NCBI RefSeq assembly: GCF_023184515.1
Contig: NZ_JAAHBP010000008.1
Span: 248,001-312,000 of the forward strand
Length of the DNA: 64,000 bases
DNA from: Streptomyces sp. D2-8
GTDB lineage: Bacteria > Actinomycetota > Actinomycetes > Streptomycetales > Streptomycetaceae
Direction of reading: 5' to 3'
In this document: piece by piece, positions 31,882 through 40,224 of the stretch
How positions within the stretch are numbered: position 1 is the first letter of the stretch
Layout: each line of letters starts with the position of its first letter
Notes under the pieces: generated by a model
What the model was told of the DNA's origin: nothing
Databases searched by the model: none
What the model saw: only the letters and a program-made list of their open reading frames with translations
Program-made: the position numbers and the translations under genes

Positions 31882-32445
31882 GTGGCCCTCACCACCCTCA
31901 CCGCCGACCAGGCCAACGCCCGCCTGCACGAACTGACCGTCATCGACGTGCGCACCCCCGGCGAGTACGCCTCCGGCCACCTGCCCGGCGCCCACAACAT
32001 CCCCCTCGACCACCTCGATACCGCCCTGCCCGCCCTGAAGGCCGCCGCCGGCCGCGGCGATCTCCTCGTCGTGTGCGCATCCGGCGCCCGCTCCGCCACC
32101 GCCTCCCGGCGCCTGGCCGATCAGGGCATCACCGCCGCCACCCTCACCGGCGGCACCACCGCCTGGACGCAGCTCGGCCACGACACCCACCGCCCCGCCG
32201 GCACCCGCACCCCCTGGGCCATGGACCGCCAGGTCCGCCTCGCCGCCGGAACCCTCGTCCTGACCGGCCTCATCGCCGGACAACGCTGGAGCGCGGCGCG
32301 TTGGCTGTCCGGGGGCGTCGCCGGAGGCCTGGTCTTCTCCGCCCTGACCGACACCTGCGGCATGGCCAAGATCCTCGCCAAGCTCCCCGGCAATCAGCCC
32401 AAGACAGCCGACCTGGACGCCACCCTCGCCGCCCTGACCGGCTGA
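31882..32445 (+). CDS. Rhodanese-DUF2892 membrane protein B
   Basis: 187 residues, paralogue of the protein at 30799: HELTVIDVRTPGEYASGHLP, Cys loop VVCASGARSATA, then two membrane helices ending in SALTDTCGMAKILAKLPGN. Start GTG 31882 with AAAGGAAA upstream. It is the gene facing cstR and directly preceded by a CstR operator, so probably the most tightly controlled rhodanese of the island. The duplication around cstR could reflect a local tandem copy with an inverted regulator between. Confidence 0.88.
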   Translation: MALTTLTADQANARLHELTVIDVRTPGEYASGHLPGAHNIPLDHLDTALPALKAAAGRGDLLVVCASGARSATASRRLADQGITAATLTGGTTAWTQLGHDTHRPAGTRTPWAMDRQVRLAAGTLVLTGLIAGQRWSAARWLSGGVAGGLVFSALTDTCGMAKILAKLPGNQPKTADLDATLAALTG

Positions 32446-32639
32446 CGGCACCAGACCCCCGTAGCACCGCTGACGCTGCCCCGCTGAGCGGTCCGTCCCA
32501 TCCACCGTCCCGTCGAGCGCATCGACCGGACGGCGACCGCACAGCTCGCCGCCGCCCTCCTGGCAGCACACCTGGCACGGCGGGCACGTCGCGACGAGCC
32601 GGGCTAGGTTGATTCAAGGGATCTGTCTCGGGAAACGTG

Positions 32640-32870
32640 ATGGCGAAGATGGATGGGCAGGCGATCGGCTGGATGCGGGTGTGGCCGGTGCCAGTCGTGG
32701 CCGGTCTGCTGCTCATCGGCTACGCCGTTTTGCGGCCGGCGCGAAACGGCCGAGGAACTGCCCACGGGTCCGGTTCGGATTCGGTGGCGCGACGGCTCCT
32801 CGATGAGCGCTGTGCCCGCGGGGAAATCGACAAGCGGGAGTACCAGGACCGGTGGAGGGCGCTGCGGTGA
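32640..32870 (+). CDS. Small membrane protein with SHOCT domain
   Basis: 76 residues from ATG 32640 (GTG 32637 also possible). One membrane helix (WPVPVVAGLLLIGYAVL), a Gly/Ser linker and a C-terminal SHOCT motif: ARRLLDERCARGEIDKREYQ. SHOCT helices are found at the ends of many membrane proteins and mediate oligomerisation or association. The stop overlaps the multicopper oxidase start as GTGA, so the two are coupled. Function not known. Confidence 0.8.
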   Translation: MAKMDGQAIGWMRVWPVPVVAGLLLIGYAVLRPARNGRGTAHGSGSDSVARRLLDERCARGEIDKREYQDRWRALR

Positions 32871-34318
32871 CCGGCGCGCCGATCAGCCGACGCCGGGCCT
32901 TGGGCCTGATCGGACTGGGCACGGCCGGCGTCGCCGCCGGCGCGGCCGGCTGCGGCACCGGTCTGAGCGCCCCGAGCAGGGGCGCCACGGGCCAGGACCT
33001 GGCCCAGCCGCCGGTGCTGGCCAGTCGCGACGGGGTCCTGAACGTGTCGCTGACCGCCGCTCCCGGCGTGCGCCTGGCCGGGCGGGACACCCAGGCATGG
33101 GGGTACAACGGCACCTGCCCGGGGCCGACGCTGCGGGTACGGCCCGGGGACCTGCTGCGAGTGCGGTTGGTCAACCAGCTTGACCAGCCGACCAACCTGC
33201 ACACCCACGGCTTGCACGTGTCCCCGCGCGGCAACGGCGACAACCCGTTCGTCACCGTCGACCCCGGCGGCGGCTTCGACTACGCGCACCGGATCCCGGC
33301 CGACCACCCGCCCGGCACGTTCTGGTACCACCCGCATCACCACGGCACCGTCGCCGACCAGATCTTCGCGGGCCTGGCCGGGGCGCTGCTGGTCGACGGC
33401 GGACCGGGCCCGGACCTGCCGGTGACCGACGACCTGGCCCTGCTGGTCACCGACATCACCCTGGACGGGGCCGGCCGGGTCGCCGCGCCGAACACGATGG
33501 CCAGGATGATGGGCCGCGAAGGCGACCTGGTGCTGGTCAACGGCCAGCACCAGCCCGTCATCACCGCCGCCCCCGGCGATGCGCAGCGGTGGCGCGTCAT
33601 CAACGGCTGTGTCTCCCGGGTGCTCGCGCTGAGGCTGGAGGGTCACCGGCTGACCCAGCTCGCCCTGGACGGGACGTTCCTGCCGGCCCCGGCCGAGCGG
33701 GACCAGGTGGTGCTGGCCCCGGGCAACCGGGCCGACCTGCTGGTGCGCCCCGTCCGCGGCGGCCGGTACACACTGGTTGCCGACCCGTACGACCGGGGCA
33801 GCATGGGCATGATGGGCGGCGGCCGGCCCGCATCCGGTCCGGTAACCCTGGCCACCCTGGAAGTCTCCGGACCGGCCGCGACACCGCCGCCGCTGCCGGG
33901 CGCGCTACCGGCCCCGCCCGCCCTGCAAGGCCGGGTGGCGGGTCAGCGTCGGCTCACCTTCGCCATGGGCATGATGGGCGACACGGGCACGCGGATGTTC
34001 ACCATCGACGGGCGCACGTTCGACCCGGACCGTGACGACCAGACCGTCCCGCTCGACACCGTCGAGGAGTGGACCGTGGTCAACACCAGCCCCATGGATC
34101 ATCCGTTCCATCTGCACGTCTGGCCGTTTCAGGTGCTGGCGACCAGCACCGGTGTACCCTCCATCGGGCTGCGCCAGGATGTCGTGCTCGTGCCCGCACG
34201 GGGCTGGGTACGGCTGCGTATCCCGTTCACGGATCACCCCGGCCGCAGCGTCTACCACTGCCACATTCTCGACCACGAGGACCTCGGCATGATGGCCACC
34301 GTCAACGTCCACCGCTGA
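32867..34318 (+). CDS. Multicopper oxidase, Tat-exported
   Basis: 483 residues. The N-terminus is a Tat signal (ISRRRALGLIGLG) ending in AAGC, so it may become a lipoprotein. All four copper motifs are present: HTHG (H112, H114), HPHHHG (155-160), HPFHLH (412-417) and HCHILDHEDLGMM (464-476) with the T1 Cys465 and axial Met475. A Met-rich stretch (GSMGMMGGG, about residue 310) recalls CueO-type cuprous oxidases. It would act outside the membrane in copper handling or phenol oxidation. Start GTG 32867 (GTGA overlap with the SHOCT gene). Confidence 0.9.
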   Translation: MTGAPISRRRALGLIGLGTAGVAAGAAGCGTGLSAPSRGATGQDLAQPPVLASRDGVLNVSLTAAPGVRLAGRDTQAWGYNGTCPGPTLRVRPGDLLRVRLVNQLDQPTNLHTHGLHVSPRGNGDNPFVTVDPGGGFDYAHRIPADHPPGTFWYHPHHHGTVADQIFAGLAGALLVDGGPGPDLPVTDDLALLVTDITLDGAGRVAAPNTMARMMGREGDLVLVNGQHQPVITAAPGDAQRWRVINGCVSRVLALRLEGHRLTQLALDGTFLPAPAERDQVVLAPGNRADLLVRPVRGGRYTLVADPYDRGSMGMMGGGRPASGPVTLATLEVSGPAATPPPLPGALPAPPALQGRVAGQRRLTFAMGMMGDTGTRMFTIDGRTFDPDRDDQTVPLDTVEEWTVVNTSPMDHPFHLHVWPFQVLATSTGVPSIGLRQDVVLVPARGWVRLRIPFTDHPGRSVYHCHILDHEDLGMMATVNVHR

Positions 34319-34361
34319 CGGGCTGCCCGACCGACCCGGCTTCCTGCCGCGATGCCGACAT

Positions 34362-34518
34362 CTGCGGCGGGGTGAGTTGCTCGGCCTCAAGGTGTCGGAC
34401 CTCGACTTTCCGGCCGGCACCATCCGTACGCCCACCCTTGCGGCCGGGCGAAGAAGACCGCACCCGGACCGTCAGGGACGCCATGCTCGGCGGCCTGCGG
34501 ACCGGGTGCGGACAGGAT
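34362..34518 (+). pseudogene. Remnant of a tyrosine-type site-specific integrase
   Basis: The frame reads LRRGELLGLKVSDLDFPAGT, very like the catalytic-Arg box of phage/ICE tyrosine recombinases (LRRGELLALRWSDVDL-type). It has no start, no His-x-x-Arg box and no Tyr, and stops after about 50 codons. It lies between the multicopper oxidase and sodN, at the right edge of the accessory stretch, so it may be what is left of the element that brought the island. Short match, hence moderate confidence. Confidence 0.45.
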
Positions 34519-34564
34519 GACCGAGCGACCAAGGAGGTCGCAGGTCACAAGGCATGATCAAAGA

Positions 34565-34960
34565 TCAGGCCTTCTTGGTCTCCCAGAAGATCTTGTCGAT
34601 CTGGGCGATGTAGTCCAGCGCCTTCTGGCCGGTGGCCGGGTCGGTCGAGCCCTTGGCGGCCGAGAGGGCCTTCAGGGCGTCGTTGACCAGCTGGTGCAGC
34701 TCCGGGTACTTCTCGAAGTGCGGGGGCTTGAAGTAGTCGCTCCAGAGCACCGAGACGTGGTGCTTCGCGAGCTCGGCGCGCTGCTCCTTGATGACGGTGG
34801 CGCGCGCCTGGAAGTGCGGGTCGTCGTTGGCGGCCATCTTCTCCTGCACGGCCTTCACCGACTCCGCCTCGATGCGGGCCTGGGCGGGGTCGTACACACC
34901 GCAGGGAAGGTCGCAGTGCGCACTGACCTTGACCTTGGGGGCAAACAGGCGGGAAAGCAT
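34565..34960 (-). CDS. sodN: Nickel superoxide dismutase SodN
   Basis: 131 residues, the length of the S. coelicolor enzyme. A 14-residue leader (MLSRLFAPKVKVSA) precedes HCDLPCGVYDPAQARIEAES, whose His1, Cys2 and Cys6 form the nickel hook after processing. The rest is a four-helix bundle that assembles as a hexamer and dismutates superoxide in the cytoplasm. The processing peptidase SodX is encoded divergently 145 bases away. In S. coelicolor nickel controls the pair through Nur and a sodF-derived sRNA that pairs with the sodN mRNA start; I did not verify a pairing site here. Confidence 0.97.
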   Translation of the reverse strand: MLSRLFAPKVKVSAHCDLPCGVYDPAQARIEAESVKAVQEKMAANDDPHFQARATVIKEQRAELAKHHVSVLWSDYFKPPHFEKYPELHQLVNDALKALSAAKGSTDPATGQKALDYIAQIDKIFWETKKA

Positions 34961-35105
34961 GGAGCATTCCTTCCTCGTGATCGTCTTCTCACAGGGGACA
35001 TTACTCCGTGGGGGACGGCTTTTCGCGGGTGCCCCCATGGGCTTAGGACAAAAGTCCGGGGTGAGACTGAGACTGGTGGAGGAAGAACCGGGGAGGTGCC
35101 GGGTG

Positions 35106-35537
35106 ATGCCGGAGCTGTCGCAGGAGTCCGAGCGGGGGCGACCGGCCCCCTTCGGGGTGGCCGAGGTGACCGGGCCGTCCATGGTGCCCACGCTGTACCA
35201 CGGGGACCGGCTCCTGGTGCACTACGGGGCGCGGGTCAGGCCCGGGGACGTCGTCGTGCTGCGGCACCCGTTCCAGCAGGACCTGCTGGTCGTCAAGCGG
35301 GTCGCCCAGCGGCGCGAGAGCGGCTGGTGGGTGCTCGGGGACAACACCTACGCCGGCGGCGACAGCACCGACTACGGCGTCGTGCCCGACGACCTGGTGC
35401 TGGGGCGGGTCCGGTTCCGCTACCGGCCGCGCAGGTCCGGCCGGCGGTCGCCCTGGGCGCTGCTGGGCTGGGTGCTGTCGGCCGCCAGGCCCGTCCTCTC
35501 CGACCGGTCGGCCTCCAGGCGTTTGCGGGCGCGGTAG
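35106..35537 (+). CDS. sodX: S26-family peptidase SodX, NiSOD maturation protease
   Basis: 143 residues, signal-peptidase-like but without a clear membrane anchor at the N-terminus. Catalytic Ser25 in VTGPSMVPTLYHGDRLLV and Lys64 in QQDLLVVKRVAQRR. In this position it cleaves the 14-residue SodN leader so that the N-terminal His can bind nickel. ATG 35106 (GTG 35103 also possible), with GGGGAGG upstream. Divergent from sodN. Its last 118 bases overlap the convergent CGNR gene on the other strand. Confidence 0.93.
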   Translation: MPELSQESERGRPAPFGVAEVTGPSMVPTLYHGDRLLVHYGARVRPGDVVVLRHPFQQDLLVVKRVAQRRESGWWVLGDNTYAGGDSTDYGVVPDDLVLGRVRFRYRPRRSGRRSPWALLGWVLSAARPVLSDRSASRRLRAR

Positions 35538-36070
35538 GCCGCCACGTTGGCGCGGGTCGCGCAGCGGTCGGAGCAGTAGCGCCGGGAGCGGTTGGTGGAG
35601 GTGTCGAGGTAGGCGTTGCGGCAGGGCGCGGCCTCGCACAGGCCGAGGCGGTCCACGCCGTACTCGGTCAGGTGGAACGCCAGGCCCATCGCCGCGATCG
35701 CCGCGTAGCCCGCGGTCGCGTTCGACGGGTGGTCCGCCAGGTGCATGTGCCACAGGGGGCGGCCGTCGTCGTCGCGGACGTCGTGCCCGGAGATCTGCGG
35801 GCTCACCGGGAACTCCAGCAGCAGCGAGTTCAGCAGGTCGACGGCGAGCCTCTCGTCGCCGGTGTCGGCCGCCTCGAAGACCGCGCGCAGCCGGGCCCGG
35901 ACCGAGCGGAAGCGGGTGACGTCCGCGTCGGTGGCGCGGCGGGCCGCCGACTGGCTGGGCCCGAACAGATCGCGGACGGCCTCGACCGACGTCAGGGCGT
36001 CTTTGCCCCGGGCCGGTTCCTCGGTGTTGACGAGGCGCACGGCATAGTCCGAGTAATAGGCCAGTTCCAC
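35420..36070 (-). CDS. CGNR zinc-finger protein (stress-type regulator)
   Basis: 216 residues. An N-terminal ABATE-like domain (AYYSDYAVRLVNTEEPARGK; LLLEFPVSPQISGHDVRD) is followed by the CGNR zinc finger: LCEAAPCRNAYLDTSTNRSR with RYCSDRCATRANVAAYRARK. Such proteins are putative DNA-binding regulators in actinobacteria, ligand unknown. The C-terminal tail (after about residue 178) is disordered and its coding sequence runs 118 bases into the opposite-strand sodX gene, so one of the two 3' ends is unusual. Confidence 0.85.
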   Translation of the reverse strand: MELAYYSDYAVRLVNTEEPARGKDALTSVEAVRDLFGPSQSAARRATDADVTRFRSVRARLRAVFEAADTGDERLAVDLLNSLLLEFPVSPQISGHDVRDDDGRPLWHMHLADHPSNATAGYAAIAAMGLAFHLTEYGVDRLGLCEAAPCRNAYLDTSTNRSRRYCSDRCATRANVAAYRARKRLEADRSERTGLAADSTQPSSAQGDRRPDLRGR

Positions 36071-36159
36071 TTGTAGTCCTTACGGAGGGGCTTCATTGTC
36101 GTGAGCGCGGACTTGTAACAGCTGATGGTGCTTCCAGGGTATTACGAGGGAGGGGCTCG

Positions 36160-36961
36160 ATGACGGACGCGGACATCACCACGGCCACCGCCGACTGGCA
36201 CGCCTGGCAGGAGAGCTGGGACCGGCAGCAGGAGTGGTACCTGCCCGACCGCGAGGAGCGGTTCCGGATCATGCTCGATGGGGGTCCCCCATGCCTTTCG
36301 GGCTATGGGGGAGGTCGAGGCCCTCGTGGGCACCGCCCCGCGCGTCCTCGACCTCGCCTGCGGAACGGGCAGCATCACCGCCCGGCTGCCGGCCCGCTTC
36401 CCGGACGCCACCAGCACCGGCGTCGACCTCGACCCGGCGCTCCTCGCCATCGCCGAGGGCACCTTCGCGGGCGACAAGCGGGTCGGCCTCGTCACCGCCG
36501 ACCTCAAGGACCCCGGCTGGCCGGCGAAGCTGCCGTACGACGCGTACGACGCCGTGCTGACCGCGACGGCCCTGCACTGGCTGCACCGGGAACCCCTCGC
36601 GGACCTCTACGGCCGGGTCGCGGGACTCGTCCGCGCCGGCGGCGTGTTCATGAATGCGGACCACATGATCGACGAGACGACGCCCCGGATCAACGCGGCG
36701 GAGCGGGCGCAGCGGCACGCCCGCATGGAACAGGCCAGGGAATCCGGTGTCCTCGACTGGACCGAGTGGTGGCAGCTCGCCGCCGAGGACCCGGTCCTCG
36801 CCGCACCGACGGCCCGGCGCTACGAGATCTACGGCGACCACGCCGACGGTGACATGCCGCCGGTGGAGTGGCACGCGCGCGTGCTGCGCGAGAAGGGATT
36901 CGGCGAGGCCAGGCCGGTGTGGTGCTCGCCGTCGGACACTCTGCTGCTCGCCATGAAGTAG
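36160..36961 (+). pseudogene. SAM-dependent methyltransferase gene interrupted by a 31-bp palindromic insertion
   Basis: The first 40 codons (HAWQESWDRQQEWYLPDREE ... RFRIMLD) are in one frame and the rest, with the SAM motif VLDLACGTGSITARLP and the late LHWLHREPLADLYGRVAGLV, in the next. Between them lie 31 extra bases (36280-36310); removing them restores LD-EVEALVG in one frame. The insertion offers an ATG (36278) that could start a truncated product of 227 residues lacking the N-terminal helix, so some activity might remain. A good ribosome site (GAGGGAGGGG) still precedes the original ATG. Confidence 0.8.
36280..36310. repeat. 31-bp palindromic element inserted in the methyltransferase gene
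   Basis: Starts with a GGGGGTCCCCC palindrome and continues as CCCCCAT ... GCC-TTTC-GGGC ... ATGGGGG, so most of it can fold as a stem-loop. Length 31 is 3n+1, hence the frameshift. Looks like one of the small palindromic repeats scattered in Streptomyces chromosomes. Confidence 0.7.
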
Positions 36962-36970
36962 CCCGTGCGA

Positions 36971-37003
36971 AGGGGGCGGTACGGAGATCCCGTACCGCCC
37001 CCT
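36971..37003. terminator. Bidirectional terminator, methyltransferase / ABC ATPase
   Basis: AGGGGGCGGTACGG / CCGTACCGCCCCCT, perfect 14-bp stem with a five-base loop, between convergent genes. No T-run. Confidence 0.85.
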
Positions 37004-37017
37004 CGCCGTGCGCAATG

Positions 37018-37779
37018 TCAGAGCACCTTGGACAGGAACGACTTCGTCCGCTCGTGCTGCGGGTTCGTCAGCACCTCGCGCGGGTGACCGGATTCGACCA
37101 CCACACCGCCGTCCATGAAGACCAGGCTGTCGCCCACCTCGCGGGCGAAGCCCATCTCGTGGGTGACGACGATCATCGTCATACCGGACTCGGCCAGGTC
37201 GCGCATGACGTCCAGGACGTCACCGACCAGCTCCGGGTCCAGCGCCGAGGTCGGCTCGTCGAACAGCATCAGCTTCGGGTCCATGGCGAGGGCCCGGGCG
37301 ATGGCGACGCGCTGCTGCTGACCGCCGGAGAGCTGGGAGGGGTAGTTGCCCGCCTTGTCGGCCAGGCCCACCCGGTCCAGCAGTTCCAGGGCGCGCTCCC
37401 GGGCCTTGGCCCTGCTCACGCCCTTGACCTGGACCGGCGCCTCCATGACGTTCTCCACGGACGTCATGTGCGGGAACAGGTTGAAGCGCTGGAAGACCAT
37501 GCCGATGTCCCGGCGCTTGACCGCGACCTCGCTGTCCTTCAGCTCGTAGAGCTTGTCGCCCTTCTGCCGGTAGCCGACCAGATCGCCGTCGACGTACAGG
37601 CGTCCGGCGTTGATCTTCTCCAGGTGGTTGATGCACCGGAGGAAGGTCGACTTGCCGGAGCCGGAGGGGCCGATGAGGCAGAACACCTCGCCGGACTTCA
37701 CCTCCAGGTCGATGCCCTTGAGGACCTCAACGGGGCCGAACGACTTGTGAACGCCCTCGGCCTTGACCATGGCGGTCAT
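37018..37779 (-). CDS. Polar amino-acid ABC transporter, ATP-binding protein
   Basis: 253 residues. Walker A CLIGPSGSGKSTFLRC, Q-loop MVFQRFNLFPHMT, signature SQLSGGQQQRVAIARALAM, Walker B LMLFDEPTSALDPE and H-loop VVTHEMGFA. This is the GlnQ/HisP subtype, energising uptake of a polar amino acid. The start ATG overlaps the stop of the permease gene (ATGA), so it is the last gene of a three-gene operon transcribed leftward: binding protein, permease, ATPase. Substrate cannot be fixed; glutamate, cystine or basic amino acids are possible. Confidence 0.93.
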   Translation of the reverse strand: MTAMVKAEGVHKSFGPVEVLKGIDLEVKSGEVFCLIGPSGSGKSTFLRCINHLEKINAGRLYVDGDLVGYRQKGDKLYELKDSEVAVKRRDIGMVFQRFNLFPHMTSVENVMEAPVQVKGVSRAKARERALELLDRVGLADKAGNYPSQLSGGQQQRVAIARALAMDPKLMLFDEPTSALDPELVGDVLDVMRDLAESGMTMIVVTHEMGFAREVGDSLVFMDGGVVVESGHPREVLTNPQHERTKSFLSKVL

Positions 37780-38717
37780 GCGGTGCCTCCCGTCGGCTTG
37801 GAGCGGCTGGACAGGGACAGCACGTTCGCCCTGATCTTCTGGAACGGCGTGGCCGGCAGCGACCGGCTCGAACCACGCGCGTAGTACCGCTCCAGGTAGT
37901 ACTGGCCGATACTGAAGATCGACGTCATCAGCAGGTACCAGGCCGCCGCCAGGAACAGCATCTCGGCGGGGGCGCCGGAGGTCTGGCCGATGTCCTGGGC
38001 CACGCGGAACAACTCGGAGTACTGGACGACCGAGACCAGCGAGGTCGTCTTCAGCATGTTGATGACCTCGTTGCCCGTCGGCGGCACGATCACGCGCATC
38101 GCCTGCGGGATGACGATCCGGCGCAGCGTCTTGGAGTGGCTCATGCCCAGCGCCTGCGACGCCTCGGTCTGGCCCTCGTCGACCGAGAGCAGACCGGCAC
38201 GGCAGATCTCCGCCATGTACGCCGCCTCGTTGAGGCCGAGGCCAAGCAATGCCGTCAGGAACGGGGTCATGAAGTCCGACCACTCGTCCCGGTAGAACGG
38301 CCCGAGGTTGATGTACTCGAAGACCAGGCCCAGGTTGAACCAGACCACCAGCTGCACCAGGACCGGGGTGCCCCGGAAGAACCAGATGTAGAACCAGGCG
38401 ATCCACGAGGTCACCGGGTTCTTCGACAGCCGCATCACGGCGAGCATGATGCCGCCGACGACGCCGATCACCATGGACAGGACGGTGATCAGGAGGGTCC
38501 TGCCCACGCCCTGCAGGATGCGGTCGTCGAAGAAGTAGTCCGGGATCGCGCCCCAGTTGATCTTGCCCTGGGAGAACGCGTAGATGACCCCGACCAGCAG
38601 GGCGATGGCGACGGCGGCGGAGACGTACCTCCCGTAGTGCCGGACCGGGATGGCCTTGATGGCCTCCGGTCCGGCCGGGGGTGTGTCAGCCGGCGTCTTG
38701 TCGATGTCAACAGTCAC
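37776..38717 (-). CDS. Polar amino-acid ABC transporter permease (HisMQ type)
   Basis: 313 residues, with an extra Pro/Asp-rich N-terminal tail (about 45 residues) before the first helix. Membrane helices and the EAA region (ASQALGMSHSKTLRRIVIPQ) are of the HisM/GlnP type. A single permease, so it would work as a homodimer. It lies 32 bases downstream of the binding-protein gene and overlaps the ATPase start. The C-terminal segment (LSLSSRSKPTGGTA) is cytoplasmic. Confidence 0.92.
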   Translation of the reverse strand: MTVDIDKTPADTPPAGPEAIKAIPVRHYGRYVSAAVAIALLVGVIYAFSQGKINWGAIPDYFFDDRILQGVGRTLLITVLSMVIGVVGGIMLAVMRLSKNPVTSWIAWFYIWFFRGTPVLVQLVVWFNLGLVFEYINLGPFYRDEWSDFMTPFLTALLGLGLNEAAYMAEICRAGLLSVDEGQTEASQALGMSHSKTLRRIVIPQAMRVIVPPTGNEVINMLKTTSLVSVVQYSELFRVAQDIGQTSGAPAEMLFLAAAWYLLMTSIFSIGQYYLERYYARGSSRSLPATPFQKIRANVLSLSSRSKPTGGTA

Positions 38718-38749
38718 GGGTGTTGCCTTTCAGTGCCGCTGCGCCGCGG

Positions 38750-39703
38750 TCACTTGCCGCCGTTGATCGTGGCTTCGTCGATGGAGCCCTCGGTGACGCC
38801 CCACTTCTTCATGATCTTCTCGTACTCGCCGTTCTCGATGATGGCGTCAAGGGCGGCCTTGAGGGCGTCCCGCAGCTCCGTCTGGTTCTTGGCGACCGCG
38901 ATGCCGTACGGGGCGGCCTCGACCTGCTCGCCGACCAGCTGGAAGTCCTTGCCGCCACCGGAGGTCTTCACCGCGTACGCGGCGACCGGGAAGTCGGACG
39001 AGCCGGCGTCGGCGCCGCCCGCGCGCAGGCGGGTCTGGGCCTGCTGGTCGTTGTCGAAGGGCTCGATGGCGATCTTCTTGCCGGAGGGGCACTTCTTCGA
39101 CTCGGCCTTGGCCAGGTCCTCCGAGACCGTGCCGCGCTGCAGCACGATCTTCTTGCCGCACAGGTCCGACCAGGTCTTGATGCCCTGGTCGTCGCCCTTC
39201 TTGGTGTAGATCGAGACACCGGCGGTGAAGTAGTCCACGAAGTCGACGCCCTCACCGACCTTCTTGCCGGTGTCGGAGTCGATGCCCTCCTGGCGGTCCT
39301 TGGTGTCGGTCATCGCGGACATGGCGATGTCGTACCGCTTGGAGCGCAGACCCGTGATCAGCGTGTCGAAGGTGCCGTTCTCGAACTGGAAGTCGACCCC
39401 GAGCTGCTTGCCCATGGCGGCGGCGAGGTCCGGGTCGATGCCGACCACCTTGCCGGAGCCGTCCTTGAACTCGACCGGGGCGTAGGCGATGTCGGAGCCG
39501 ACCTTGATGACACCCTTGTCGCGGATGGCCTGCGGCAGCTTGTCGGCGAGCGGGGCCGAGGCCGCGGTGTCGCTCTCCGAGCCGTTGTCCTTGGTCTGGT
39601 CACCGCAGCCGGTGAGCATCAGCGTGCCTGCGACCGCGATCGCACCGACCGCTGCTAGCCGGGAACGAGCGGCGGTCGTACGACGGGTGGAGCTTGCGGT
39701 CAT
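38750..39703 (-). CDS. Amino-acid ABC transporter substrate-binding lipoprotein
   Basis: 317 residues, family 3 solute-binding protein. The signal peptide ends in a lipobox (TLMLTGCGDQ), so the mature protein is anchored to the membrane outside. Domain features: VIKVGSDIAYAPVEFKDGSG, the conserved AMTDTKDR hinge region and a C-terminal EYEKIMKKWG. GGAGG precedes the ATG. It is the first gene of its operon; the 626-base region upstream, shared with malic enzyme, must hold the promoter, and a 7-bp hairpin is visible there. Confidence 0.93.
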   Translation of the reverse strand: MTASSTRRTTAARSRLAAVGAIAVAGTLMLTGCGDQTKDNGSESDTAASAPLADKLPQAIRDKGVIKVGSDIAYAPVEFKDGSGKVVGIDPDLAAAMGKQLGVDFQFENGTFDTLITGLRSKRYDIAMSAMTDTKDRQEGIDSDTGKKVGEGVDFVDYFTAGVSIYTKKGDDQGIKTWSDLCGKKIVLQRGTVSEDLAKAESKKCPSGKKIAIEPFDNDQQAQTRLRAGGADAGSSDFPVAAYAVKTSGGGKDFQLVGEQVEAAPYGIAVAKNQTELRDALKAALDAIIENGEYEKIMKKWGVTEGSIDEATINGGK

Positions 39704-39780
39704 GGTGGGTTCCTCCGGCGGATGGGTGGAGTTGCCGATGGGGCGGGCCGCTGCCGATGGGCTCGGCACGGCCGTGGCAA

Positions 39781-39797
39781 TGCCGAAGGGTTCGGCA
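39781..39797 (-). promoter_or_regulatory. Leader hairpin upstream of the ABC binding-protein gene
   Basis: TGCCGAA-GGG-TTCGGCA, perfect 7-bp arms, about 80 bases before the start codon. It could be an operator or an mRNA leader stem; nothing distinguishes the two. Confidence 0.4.
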
Positions 39798-40224
39798 GTG
39801 CCGTGGGTCGACGAGAGCACACCTCTTCGAGTGTCGCGACCTCGTGTGATTACGGCATCTTGCCATTCGGACTGCGCCATTCTGGGGGCCAGCCATGTCA
39901 AAATCGGATAACGGGCGACCCCCGAACCGCATCACTCCGGTACATCACGGCCGGACCTTCTATGGGAATGACCCCTTCCGGCCGGACGATCTTCGGTAAA
40001 TCCCGAGATTTCGATACGGGGACCGCGAGCTTTGCGGATGCTTGAGTGGTTGTAGCTGCTCTGTCCAGCTCTTGTCCTGATTTTGGACGAAGAGTCAGAG
40101 TGTCGTCATGTGACCTTCGCGTTATGGACTCGTCGTCGATGCGGTCCGTCCGGTAAGAAGGGTCTTTACACCCCTCATCCGGGGCTCAGGGCGCGTGTGC
40201 GGCGCGCCCGTCGCGTACGCGCCC

